64,000 nt of DNA from Nonomuraea longispora (GTDB lineage: Bacteria > Actinomycetota > Actinomycetes > Streptosporangiales > Streptosporangiaceae), in contig NZ_SMJZ01000007.1 in the NCBI RefSeq assembly GCF_004348345.1, positions 23,858-87,857 on the forward strand, in the 5' to 3' direction. The notes beneath the pieces were generated by a model. That model was not told where the DNA came from, did no database searches, and saw only the letters and a list, made by a program, of their open reading frames with translations. How positions within the stretch are numbered: the first letter of the stretch is position 1; every line of letters begins with the position of its first letter. Below, one piece after another: positions 25,422 through 33,250 of the stretch. The translations under genes were made by a program, and so were the position numbers.

Positions 25422-26722
25422 CCATGCGCGCCGGACACCGGCCCACGCCTGAATCGCAGGCGGGCGGCCGGGTCAGCCGGGTGTCCGTCACCCCCGTCGC
25501 CTTCCGCGACCCGCCCCTGCTCAACGTCGTCGGCGTGCACCAGCCGTACGTGCTGCGCGCCATCGTCCAGGTGCACACGGACGCCGGGCTGGTCGGGCTC
25601 GGGGAGACGTACGCCGACCAGGCCCACCTCCAGCGCCTCGAAGCCGTCGCCGCCGCCCTGCCCGGCCTCGACGCGTTCGACCTGAACGGGCTGCGCCGCG
25701 TGGTCGTGACGGCGCTGGGCGCGTCCACCGGCGGCGCGGGAGCCAGCTTCGGCGGCATGCTCGACCTGTCGAGCGCGGTCGACACCGTGGCGGCGCCGTT
25801 CGAGGTGGCGCTGCTCGACCTGCAGGGCAGGGCGCTCGGCCGGCCGGTCAGCGACCTGCTCGGCGGCGCCGTACGCGAGCGTGTGCCGTACTCGGCGTAC
25901 CTGTTCTACAAGTGGGCCGCTCGCCCGGGCCAGGACGACGACACGTGGGGCGAGGGCCGCACGCCCGAGCAGATGGTCGCCCAGGCGCGGCGCATGGTCG
26001 ACGAGTACGGCTTCGGCGCGATCAAGCTCAAGGGCGGCGTGTACGAGCCCCGCCACGAGGTCGAGACCGTCGAGGCGCTGGCCGCGGCCTTTCCCGGGCA
26101 CGCGCTGCGCATCGACCCCAACGGCGCCTGGACCGTCGAGACGTCGGTCGAGGTTGCGGACCGGCTCTCCGGCGTGCTCGAATATCTTGAGGACCCCACA
26201 CCCGGCATCGACGGCATGGCCGCCGTCGCCGGGCGGAGCGTCCTGCCACTGGCGACCAACATGTGCGTCATCGCCTTCGAGCATCTCAAGCCCGCCGTCG
26301 CCGCCGACGCCGTGCAGGTCGTGTTGTCGGACCACCACCTGTGGGGCGGCCTGCGGCGCTCGGCCCTGCTCGGCGGCATCTGCGAGACGTTCGGCATGGG
26401 GCTGTCGATGCACTCCAACTCACATCTCGGCGTGAGCCTGGCGGCGATGACGCACCTGGCGGCGGCGACCCCCAACCTCACCTACGCCTGCGACACGCAC
26501 TATCCGTGGAAGTCGGAGGACGTCGTCAGGCCGGGGGTGCTGGAGTTCCGCGACGGGAGCGTGGCCGTGCCGGCCGGGCCCGGCCTCGGCGTGGAGCTGG
26601 ACGAGGACGCGCTCGCGGCCCTGCACGAGCAGTACGTCACGTGCGGGCAGCGCGGTCGCGAGGACACCGCGTACATGCGCACGGTCGTGCCGGGCTTCAC
26701 GCCCAACACGGCCCGCTGGTAG
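25418..26722 (+). CDS. Glucarate-dehydratase-like enolase-superfamily enzyme
   Basis: 434 residues from ATG at 25418 inside the tctA stop. Enolase-superfamily residues are present: IKLKGG (KxK), RIDPNGAW and EDPTPG metal ligands, ATNMCV and HSNSHLGVS with the catalytic His. Closest in pattern to the glucarate dehydratase group but distinct from the gudD copy 5 kb away (TNMCVIAFEHL replaces [11 protein letters not shown]), so it may act on a different aldarate epimer. Convergent with the GntR gene with no base between the two stops. Confidence 0.88.
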   Translation: MTMRAGHRPTPESQAGGRVSRVSVTPVAFRDPPLLNVVGVHQPYVLRAIVQVHTDAGLVGLGETYADQAHLQRLEAVAAALPGLDAFDLNGLRRVVVTALGASTGGAGASFGGMLDLSSAVDTVAAPFEVALLDLQGRALGRPVSDLLGGAVRERVPYSAYLFYKWAARPGQDDDTWGEGRTPEQMVAQARRMVDEYGFGAIKLKGGVYEPRHEVETVEALAAAFPGHALRIDPNGAWTVETSVEVADRLSGVLEYLEDPTPGIDGMAAVAGRSVLPLATNMCVIAFEHLKPAVAADAVQVVLSDHHLWGGLRRSALLGGICETFGMGLSMHSNSHLGVSLAAMTHLAAATPNLTYACDTHYPWKSEDVVRPGVLEFRDGSVAVPAGPGLGVELDEDALAALHEQYVTCGQRGREDTAYMRTVVPGFTPNTARW

Positions 26723-27448
26723 TCAGGGCGCCTGCAGCCGGGCGCGCGAGTTGGACAGGTGCAGCCGCATCGCGGCCCGCGCCGCCGCCGCGTCCTGGTC
26801 GGCGACGGCGCGGTAGACGTTCTCGTGTTCGAGCGTCACCCGGGTGAGGTGGGTGGCGTCGGAGACCGTGTAGCCGTGCGCCAGCCGCGTGCGCGGCAAC
26901 ATGATCATCATGGGGCCGATCGAGGCGAGCAGGTCGGAGTAGAAGCGGTTGCCGGAGGCCAGCGCGACCTTGAGGTGGAAGCGGAAGTCGGCCTCGACGG
27001 CGTGGCCGGGATGCTCAGCGGAGCTCCCGAGGTCGACGAGGGCACGTTCGATGGCCTTGAGCTGCAGGTCGGTACGGCGCTGCGCGGCCAGCCCCGCCGA
27101 CTCCGACTCGACCCCGATGCGGAAGTCGATCATGTCGAGGACGTCGCGGTGCGTGCGGACCCGCGAGGCCTCCACGGAGAACGGCGCGGGAGCGGGCACG
27201 TCGAGCACGAACGAGCCACGGCCCTGGAAGGTCTCGACGAGCCCCGCCGCCTGCAGCCGCGAGATGGCCTCGCGGACCACCGTGCGGCTCACGCCGAACT
27301 CCTCGGCCAGCGAGGACTCGGTCGGCAGCTTCTGGCCGGGGGCGATCTCGCCGGCCAGGATGCGGGATTTGAGCCGCTCGACCAGCTCGTGGGCGAGGCC
27401 ACGCCCGGTGTCGCGATCGAGTTTCCTGTCCGGCGGCACGGGTGACAA
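26723..27448 (-). CDS. GntR/FadR-family (FCD) transcriptional regulator
   Basis: 241 residues from TTG at 27448 (GTG at 27437 is an alternative). N-terminal winged helix (LPTESSLAEEFGVSRTVVRE, a textbook GntR recognition helix) and a C-terminal all-helical FCD ligand domain with the metal-binding Asp/His pattern (FRIGVESESAGLAA, ADFRFHLKVA, LEHENVYRA). One base separates its start from the stop of the upstream dehydratase gene, so they form an operon. A FadR-type operator sits in front of that operon. Confidence 0.9.
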   Translation of the reverse strand: MSPVPPDRKLDRDTGRGLAHELVERLKSRILAGEIAPGQKLPTESSLAEEFGVSRTVVREAISRLQAAGLVETFQGRGSFVLDVPAPAPFSVEASRVRTHRDVLDMIDFRIGVESESAGLAAQRRTDLQLKAIERALVDLGSSAEHPGHAVEADFRFHLKVALASGNRFYSDLLASIGPMMIMLPRTRLAHGYTVSDATHLTRVTLEHENVYRAVADQDAAAARAAMRLHLSNSRARLQAP

Positions 27449-27449
27449 T

Positions 27450-28625
27450 CTACCCGCCCGGCGCGCGGAACTCGACGGCGTCGAGGCACCAGGCGGCGGC
27501 CTCGTCCGCGACGCTGAGCCCGAGGCCGGGCCGCTCGGGCACCCGCATGCGGCCGTCCTCGATCGTGAGGCGCTCGTCGAACAGCGGTGACAGCCACTCG
27601 ATGTGCTCGACCCAGGACTCGCGCGGGTGCGCGGCGGCCAGGTGCACGTGGATCTCCATCACGAAGTGCGGCGCGACCTGGAGGCCGGCGTGGTCGGCCA
27701 GCGCGGCGACCTTGAGGTAGGGGGTGATGCCGCCGGCTCGGGGCACGTCGGGCTGCAGGACGTCGCAGGCGCGCAGGTCGATCAGGCGTATCAGGTCGCG
27801 AACGCTGGAGAGCATCTCGCCGGTGGCGATCGGGGTGTCCAGAGCGTCGGCCAGACGGGCGTGGCCCTCGGCGTCGTACGCGTCGAGCGGCTCCTCGATC
27901 CACACCAACCCCACCTCCTCCACCGCCCGCCCGAACCTCAACGCCGAATGCCGGTCCCACTGCTGATTGGCATCCACCATGAGCGGCACATCCTCCCCCA
28001 GATGCTCACGCACCGCCGCCAGCCTGCGCAGATCCTCCCTCATGTCCGGCTGACCCACCTTGATCTTGATCCCCCCGATCCCGCTCGCGAGCGACTCCGC
28101 AGCCCGCGCCTTCACCTCCTCGACCGGAGCGTGCAGAAAACCGCCGGAGGTGTTGTACGTCCGCACCGCGTCACGATACGAACCCAGCAACTTCGCCAGC
28201 GGCAACCCCGCCCGCCTCGCCTTCAGATCCCACAGCGCGACATCCACCGCGGCAAGCGCCTGCGTCGCCACACCGGAACGCCCGACCGACGCCCCCGCCC
28301 ACAACAACATGTCGTAGACCCTGCCGATGTCGGACGGATCCTGACCGAGCAGGTTCTGCGCGACCTCCTTGGCGTGGGCGTACTGCGCGGGGCCGCCCGC
28401 CCGCTTGGAGTAGCTGAAACCGGTGCCGTGGCGGCCCTCGTCCGTCGTGATCTCGGCGAACAGGAACACGATCTCGGTCATCGGCTTCTGCCGGCCGGTG
28501 AGGACCTTGGCGTCGCTGACAGGCACGTCGAGCGGGAGCGTGACGGAGGAGAGCGTGACGTGGCGGATGCGGTCGGCGGCCATGGCGGTCCCAAGGGTCG
28601 GCGTGCTGGAGGTCGCCGTCATCAT
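27450..28625 (-). CDS. L-talarate/galactarate-dehydratase-like enzyme (MR/MLE family)
   Basis: About 391 residues from ATG at 28625; ATGs at 28622 and 28583 are alternatives and no strong ribosome-binding site decides. Mandelate-racemase-type catalytic residues: IKIKVGQPD (KxK), MVDANQQW, WIEEPLD, ATGEML, and HFVMEIHVHLAAA in place of the usual His-Asp end motif. The KVGQ and DANQQW patterns match characterised talarate/galactarate dehydratases. Would feed galactarate into the same 5-dehydro-4-deoxyglucarate pool used by KdgD. First gene of an operon with the GntR regulator. Confidence 0.85.
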   Translation of the reverse strand: MMTATSSTPTLGTAMAADRIRHVTLSSVTLPLDVPVSDAKVLTGRQKPMTEIVFLFAEITTDEGRHGTGFSYSKRAGGPAQYAHAKEVAQNLLGQDPSDIGRVYDMLLWAGASVGRSGVATQALAAVDVALWDLKARRAGLPLAKLLGSYRDAVRTYNTSGGFLHAPVEEVKARAAESLASGIGGIKIKVGQPDMREDLRRLAAVREHLGEDVPLMVDANQQWDRHSALRFGRAVEEVGLVWIEEPLDAYDAEGHARLADALDTPIATGEMLSSVRDLIRLIDLRACDVLQPDVPRAGGITPYLKVAALADHAGLQVAPHFVMEIHVHLAAAHPRESWVEHIEWLSPLFDERLTIEDGRMRVPERPGLGLSVADEAAAWCLDAVEFRAPGG

Positions 28626-28638
28626 ATGAGTACTTAAG

Positions 28639-28649
28639 TCGTATGACAA
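28639..28649. promoter_or_regulatory. FadR-type GntR operator candidate
   Basis: TCGTATGACAA fits the FadR-subfamily pattern T-N-GT-N3-AC-N-A and lies 14 nt upstream of the galactarate-dehydratase/gntR operon. It is flanked by two short palindromes, CATATG and ACTTAAGT. Autoregulation by the operon's own GntR is the simplest reading. Confidence 0.5.
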
Positions 28650-28688
28650 CTTCTCCGGTTCCCGCCGGTCTTCGGTAGCGTCGCGTTC

Positions 28689-29540
28689 ATGCGGCTTCAT
28701 GTGGGATGCGCGATGTGGACCCACGCGCGCTGGCAGGGACGCCTCCTGCCCGCCGGGCTCCCTCCCGGCGAGCGGCTGCGCGCGTACGCGACCTGGTGCG
28801 AGGCGGTGGAGGGCAACACGACCTTCTACGCCACGCCGTCGAGGAGCACCGTCGAGTCGTGGGCCAGGCAGACCGGCCCCGGCTTCCGCTTCGTTGTCAA
28901 GCTGCCCAAGACGATCACCCACGAGCGCCGCCTCACCGGCGCCGGCGACGACCTGCGCACGTTCCTGGAGGCGATGGAGCCGCTGGAGTCGCGGATCCAC
29001 GCCCTCTGGCTGCAGTTGCCCGGCTCGTTCTCGCCTGCCGACCTCGGCGCCCTCGCGGCCTTCCTGCACCGGCTGCCCCGCTCGCACAGGTACGCCGTCG
29101 AGGTGCGGCACCGCGCGTTCTTCGAGGACGAGCGGTCACGAGGCGTCCTCGAACGGCTCCTCACAGGCTTCGACGCCGAGTGGGTGCCCTTCGACACCAC
29201 CGTGCTCTTCGAGAGCCCGCCGACAAGTGACGCCGAACGGGACGCGTGGACGAAGAAGCCGCGCCTGCCGCGCCGCACGCACGCCCTCACCGACCGCCCG
29301 ATCGTGCGCTACCTCGGCAGGGACGACGAGGCGCGCACGATCGGCGGCTGGCGTCCGTGGGCCGACACCGTGGCGGACTGGCTGCGCGAGGGCCGCTCGC
29401 CGACCGTGTTCGTCCACACGCCGGACAACGCGGACGCGCCGGTGCTCGCCCGCCGCTTTCATGACGACGTACGCGCCCGCGTGCCCGAGCTGGAGCCCCT
29501 GCCCGAGCCGATGCCCAGCGAACCGCTGACCCTCTTCTGA
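28689..29540 (+). CDS. DUF72 family protein (second copy)
   Basis: 283 residues. MRLHVGCAMWTHARWQGRLL is the DUF72 N-terminus, followed by VEGNTTFYATPS, FRFVVKLPKTITHERRL and YAVEVRHRAFF. Longer than the copy at 15625-16332, with an inserted segment (about 165-190, TSDAERDAWTKKPRLPRR) seen in the other DUF72 subgroup. Function unknown. Divergent from the galactarate-dehydratase operon with a 63-bp shared intergenic region. Confidence 0.88.
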   Translation: MRLHVGCAMWTHARWQGRLLPAGLPPGERLRAYATWCEAVEGNTTFYATPSRSTVESWARQTGPGFRFVVKLPKTITHERRLTGAGDDLRTFLEAMEPLESRIHALWLQLPGSFSPADLGALAAFLHRLPRSHRYAVEVRHRAFFEDERSRGVLERLLTGFDAEWVPFDTTVLFESPPTSDAERDAWTKKPRLPRRTHALTDRPIVRYLGRDDEARTIGGWRPWADTVADWLREGRSPTVFVHTPDNADAPVLARRFHDDVRARVPELEPLPEPMPSEPLTLF

Positions 29541-29578
29541 CCCGGATGGCCGAATGGACGCGGGCGGACGCGGGCGCG

Positions 29579-29833
29579 CTACGTCCCGCCCGGCAGCACG
29601 ACGCGGTCCAGCGTGTACGGCGTCGGCTCCAGCGCGTCGGACATGATCGCCTCCATCACCGGCAGCGGGACGAGACAGTCGGCGCAGGCGTCCGCGCCCG
29701 CCACGATCTCGACCACCACCCGGTTCCCGCCGGTCAGCGTCCAGCTCAGCGCGTAGCCGTCGGACGCCATCAGCTCGCGGAACTTCTCGAACGCGCGGTC
29801 CAGGACCGCGCCCTCCTCCGCCGGGCTAGACAT
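29579..29833 (-). CDS. Small CxxC protein of the UGSC cassette
   Basis: 84 residues; overlaps the 3' end of the upstream 369-residue gene by 8 bp, so translation is coupled. The only notable motif is a CxxC (GADACADCLVP, about residues 47-57) between two beta strands and a helix, vaguely like NifU C-terminal or thioredoxin-like folds. No recognised family. Its conserved coupling to the UGSC gene suggests a redox or metal-related partner role, which is inference. Confidence 0.6.
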   Translation of the reverse strand: MSSPAEEGAVLDRAFEKFRELMASDGYALSWTLTGGNRVVVEIVAGADACADCLVPLPVMEAIMSDALEPTPYTLDRVVLPGGT

Positions 29834-30935
29834 CGAGGTCCTTGACCTGGGCGATCGACGGGGTGTCCCCGCGCATGCCGAACGTCTCGATGACGGTGGA
29901 GACGCCCGCGTTGCCGGCCCCGGCGACCATCACCACGATCGAGGACGGCGTCTTCAGCGCGGGCACCCTGTCCGGGGTGTCCGAGGCGCTCGCCTGGTCG
30001 GGAACGGCGTCCGGGTGACCGGCCGGTAGCCTCCAGCGGGTGTGCCGCGACAGCGCGTCCTTGCCGACCGCGGCGAGCTCGGCCCGGGAGTTGACGGCGT
30101 TGTCGAAGATGTGCCGGCGCACGTCGTCCTTGCTCCAGCCCGCCCCGCCGAACAGGGCCGCGTGCTCGGGGCCGAGAACGACGAGGGCGCTGCTGGTCTC
30201 GTGGATCAGGGAGCCGGTCCTGCGGATCGAGTTCGCCAGGTCCAGGCCGAGCTGCTCGGGCCGGCCGGTATGGCGGGCCTCGATGTGCATGCACGACCTG
30301 AAGACCATCGCGGTCACGGCACTGGAGGACGGGTCGAAGCCGTGCTCGGCGTGCAGGGGCTCCCACGGGCTCTCCTCCTCGTTCTCCCCGATGCAGGCGG
30401 AGTACTTGCCGAGTGTGGCCTGCGTGGCCTGGTCGAGCTGGTGCGGGCGCAGGCCGAAGGCGTTGATGGCGGTCAGCCGGACGGCGCGGCCGATGGTCGC
30501 GTTGGCGCGGAAACCCGAGCCGAAGACGTTGCCCCTGCTGTTGAGAGCGATCCGCTCGCGCACGGGCCCGTTGACGATCAGCAAGGGGGCTGTGCCCGTG
30601 GTGCTCTGCCAGATCCCCCTCTTCGGGTACGGCTCCTTGGCGACGGCCTCCCACGCGGCCAGCACCACGGGGAAGTATTCCGGCAGGCAGCCGGCCATGG
30701 CCGCGTTGATGGCGGCGAGCCGGACGGTGAGCCGGCGGTTCAGGTGCGGCATGGTGAGGAGCACCTCGTCGGGGTCGGCGGCGGTGCTCGCCAGGAACTC
30801 GGCGAGGTAGGACTCGGTCACCGGGACCACCGGCAGGCCGTCCGTCCACTCCTGCCGGGCGTAGTACTCCATGGCCGAGCGGATCTCCGCGGCGTCGGCC
30901 CGCGGAGCGCCGGCCGTCGTGCTCTGTGTGCTCAT
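29826..30935 (-). CDS. Conserved protein of unknown function in the UGSC cassette
   Basis: 369 residues, cytosolic, no signal peptide or membrane helix. I do not recognise a named domain. Distinctive blocks are DGLPVVPVTESYLAEFL near the N-terminus, STTGTAPLLIVNGPV, FGSGFRANATIGRAVRL and KYSACIGENEEESPW in the middle, and SSIVVMVAGAGNAGVSTVIE near the end. Starts 9 bp after the UGSC gene and overlaps the small CxxC gene. Cysteines in SACIGE and RSCMHIE could be redox-active. Confidence 0.75.
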   Translation of the reverse strand: MSTQSTTAGAPRADAAEIRSAMEYYARQEWTDGLPVVPVTESYLAEFLASTAADPDEVLLTMPHLNRRLTVRLAAINAAMAGCLPEYFPVVLAAWEAVAKEPYPKRGIWQSTTGTAPLLIVNGPVRERIALNSRGNVFGSGFRANATIGRAVRLTAINAFGLRPHQLDQATQATLGKYSACIGENEEESPWEPLHAEHGFDPSSSAVTAMVFRSCMHIEARHTGRPEQLGLDLANSIRRTGSLIHETSSALVVLGPEHAALFGGAGWSKDDVRRHIFDNAVNSRAELAAVGKDALSRHTRWRLPAGHPDAVPDQASASDTPDRVPALKTPSSIVVMVAGAGNAGVSTVIETFGMRGDTPSIAQVKDLDV

Positions 30936-30944
30936 CGCCGCCTC

Positions 30945-31484
30945 TCAGGAGTCCACGCCGAGGATGCGCAGCACCTCGGGCATCACGGCCCGCGCGCGCT
31001 CACGGATCTGCTTCTCGTCAAGGCTGGCCACGGGGTGCCGGGCGGCGGCGAACGCGTACCCGGGGAAGCCCTGGACCTTGGCCATGGCGCCGCCGGACAC
31101 CAGGAACGAGTCCGAGACGACGCTCACGGCGGGCGTCCCCAGCCGTTCCAGCAGGATCCCGTCCGCGACGGTCGCCGCGCTGCACGATCCGCAGTCACCG
31201 ACGGCCGTCACCACCACGTCGCATTCGCCGGCGATCCGCTTGAGCAGGTCGTCCGCGGCCGGCATGCCGAAGTAGTCCTTGGTGTACAGGATGGACGTGC
31301 CCGCGCCCGCGCGGCCGCGCAGCTCGGCGTGGATCTCCCGCAGCAGCGGCACGGCGTTCGGCTTGGTGTTGTCCAGCAGGCCGACGGTCAGCCCGCGCAG
31401 GCCCGGCGGCCGTGGCGCCAGCGTGTCGTCGGCGGCCCTGTCGTCAAGGCCCGTGGGGTCGAGCAGCTTCTCCGGTCCTGTCAT
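30945..31484 (-). CDS. UGSC-family protein, cysteine (CGSC) form
   Basis: 179 residues from ATG at 31484; the frame is open further upstream but only across the IclR promoter and gene start. Carries the UGSC-family signature as VGDCGSCSAATVADG, with Cys98 (codon TGC) where selenoprotein members have selenocysteine, and Cys101 as the invariant second thiol. It also has VGLLDNTKPN near the N-terminus. Family function is unknown; a thiol or selenol redox reaction is presumed. First gene of a three-gene operon, divergent from an IclR regulator. Confidence 0.8.
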   Translation of the reverse strand: MTGPEKLLDPTGLDDRAADDTLAPRPPGLRGLTVGLLDNTKPNAVPLLREIHAELRGRAGAGTSILYTKDYFGMPAADDLLKRIAGECDVVVTAVGDCGSCSAATVADGILLERLGTPAVSVVSDSFLVSGGAMAKVQGFPGYAFAAARHPVASLDEKQIRERARAVMPEVLRILGVDS

Positions 31485-31593
31485 GTCCCCGACGCCTCCA
31501 GGTCGTACGGTCGGTGCGCGTCGCCGTGTCCCCGTGAACACGACTCCCGTCGCATGAAACCTCGCTCGACCCGCCGCCGGAGGCCAGCTACCT

Positions 31594-31608
31594 TTCCGCA
31601 TACCGGAA
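31594..31608. promoter_or_regulatory. IclR-type operator palindrome
   Basis: TTCCG-CATAC-CGGAA is a perfect 5+5 inverted repeat 24 nt upstream of the iclR start and in the divergent region with the UGSC operon. IclR-family proteins typically bind such short palindromes and autoregulate. Confidence 0.5.
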
Positions 31609-31632
31609 GCCCGGATCGGGAGGAGCGGCGAC

Positions 31633-32406
31633 ATGGCGGACGAGCGGCGTTCGGTCCTCCGGCGCGCGCTGCGCGTCCTCGAGACGGTGAGGGACGCGGG
31701 AGGCGGTCTCAGCCTGTCCGGCATCAGCCGCCGTTCCGGCGTGCCGCTCACCACCACGCACCGGATCGTCGCCGAGCTGCACGAGTGGGGCGCGCTCGAA
31801 CGCGACGACGCCGGCGGCTACCGGATCGGGCTGCGGCTGTGGGAGGTGGCGGCGGGCACCCCCCGGTCGGTGGGGCTGCAGCGAGTCGCCCTGCCGTTCA
31901 TGCTGGACCTGTTCGAGACGACCCACCGCGGCGTGCACCTGGCGGTCAGGGAGAAGGACCAGGTCGTGTTCGTCGAGCGGTTCCTGAGCTCCGAGACGGC
32001 CACCGACCGCACCTGGGTGGGCGGGCGCTACGAGCTGCACTCCACCGCGATCGGGCTGGTCCTGCTCGCCCACGCGCCGCGGGAGTTGCAGGAGGAGATC
32101 GTGACCGGGCCGCTGACGATGCCGGGCTGGAGCTCCCCGATCACCGAGCACGAGCTTCGCCGGACCCTGGCCGGCATCCGCCGTACGGGTTACGCGACCA
32201 CCCCGATCCGCCAGGAGCACCGGTCCGTGGCCGCGCCCATCCACGGCTCCGGCGGCACGGTGGTGGCCGCGTTGTCGCTGATCCTCCCGCTGACGGAGTC
32301 GTACGGACCGCGACTCGCCCACCTACAGGGCACGGCCAGGGGCGTCTCGCGGGCACTGGGCGCCCCGCAGGCCCGCTCCTGTTCCTCCGCCGGCGTGCGG
32401 AAATAG
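31633..32406 (+). CDS. IclR-family transcriptional regulator
   Basis: 257 residues from ATG at 31633 with GGGAGGA upstream. N-terminal winged helix (LSGISRRSGVPLTTTHRIVA) and C-terminal IclR effector domain with GRYELHSTAIGLVLLA and HRSVAAPIHGSGGTVVAALS. IclR regulators often control aromatic-acid catabolism, and this one lies between the UGSC cassette (divergent) and the lig operon (convergent). Confidence 0.9.
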   Translation: MADERRSVLRRALRVLETVRDAGGGLSLSGISRRSGVPLTTTHRIVAELHEWGALERDDAGGYRIGLRLWEVAAGTPRSVGLQRVALPFMLDLFETTHRGVHLAVREKDQVVFVERFLSSETATDRTWVGGRYELHSTAIGLVLLAHAPRELQEEIVTGPLTMPGWSSPITEHELRRTLAGIRRTGYATTPIRQEHRSVAAPIHGSGGTVVAALSLILPLTESYGPRLAHLQGTARGVSRALGAPQARSCSSAGVRK

Positions 32407-32417
32407 GCCCGCCCGCG

Positions 32418-33125
32418 TCACGCGGCGGCGACCCGCAGCAGCAGCTCCGCCAGCTCACCCGGCGCGGTCACCATCGCCTCGTGGCCGGTGGCGATCTCGT
32501 GGACCGGCCAGCCGCGGGCGGCGGCCCGCTCGGCCTGCGGCGTGAACACCCGCATCCAGTCGGTGCACTCGACGAACGCCGCCGGGACCTGCTCCCCCTT
32601 GCCGCTCAACCGCAGCGGCTCGGTGTAGGTGAGCCACGGGTGCGGGGTGAGCCGCGGGGTGAGCCAGTCGAGATCGGCCTGCTCGGTGACGCCCAGGACG
32701 CTCAGCGAGCGCACGGGGATCAGCCAGCCGAACCCCGGCCCGGCCACCGACTCCCGGTAGTGCCCGGCAACGGTGGCGGGCAGCAGGTCGATCGCTGCCT
32801 CGCCGTCCTCGCCCACGAAGGCGTCGAGGTGCACGCGCCTGGCCAGGCGCTCACCGACGCGGTCGGCCACGCCCGAGACGACCTGCCCGGCGTAGCTGTG
32901 GCCGACGAGCACCACGTCGCGGGCGTCGTACGCCTCGATGAGCGCCACGACGTCCTGGACGTGGGTGGCGAGCCCGACCTGCGGGTGCAGCACGTGCGCG
33001 CGGTCGCTGAGGCCGGTCAGGGTGGGGGTGTGGACGTCGTGGCCGGCGGCGCGCAGCAGCGGGGCCACCCGCTGCCACGCCCAGCCGCCGTGCCAGGCCC
33101 CGTGGACCAGCACGAAGGTGCTCAC
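32418..33125 (-). CDS. Alpha/beta-fold hydrolase (esterase-like)
   Basis: 235 residues. FVLVHGAWHGGWAW is the oxyanion-hole start typical of the methyl-esterase/salicylate-esterase group; the nucleophile lies in VGHSYAGQV (Ser about 84) and the catalytic His in ATGHEAM near residue 215. Last gene of the ligM-ligA-ligB unit, 125 bp behind ligB. It might open a lactone or remove an ester from an aromatic precursor or ring-cleavage product; the substrate is not visible from sequence. Confidence 0.85.
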   Translation of the reverse strand: MSTFVLVHGAWHGGWAWQRVAPLLRAAGHDVHTPTLTGLSDRAHVLHPQVGLATHVQDVVALIEAYDARDVVLVGHSYAGQVVSGVADRVGERLARRVHLDAFVGEDGEAAIDLLPATVAGHYRESVAGPGFGWLIPVRSLSVLGVTEQADLDWLTPRLTPHPWLTYTEPLRLSGKGEQVPAAFVECTDWMRVFTPQAERAAARGWPVHEIATGHEAMVTAPGELAELLLRVAAA

Positions 33126-33250
33126 TGGTGCACCATCCTCTCACCGGGCTAGCAGCGAGGAGGCTGTTGTGCAGTATGCCCCCATCACGTGCCTGCCCGC
33201 GGGCGCGCCGAACGGTGTGACTGCGGGTGTCGACTGTGCGGCCGGCCTGG

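Noticed and set aside
31174..31200. Selenocysteine (UGA) in the UGSC protein
   Set aside because: The codon is TGC, so the protein has ordinary cysteine; no SECIS-like need arises.
30042..33152. 1036-residue plus-strand reading frame
   Set aside because: Antisense to the 369-residue UGSC-cassette gene, the UGSC gene and hydrolase, and out of frame with IclR; no recognisable motif.
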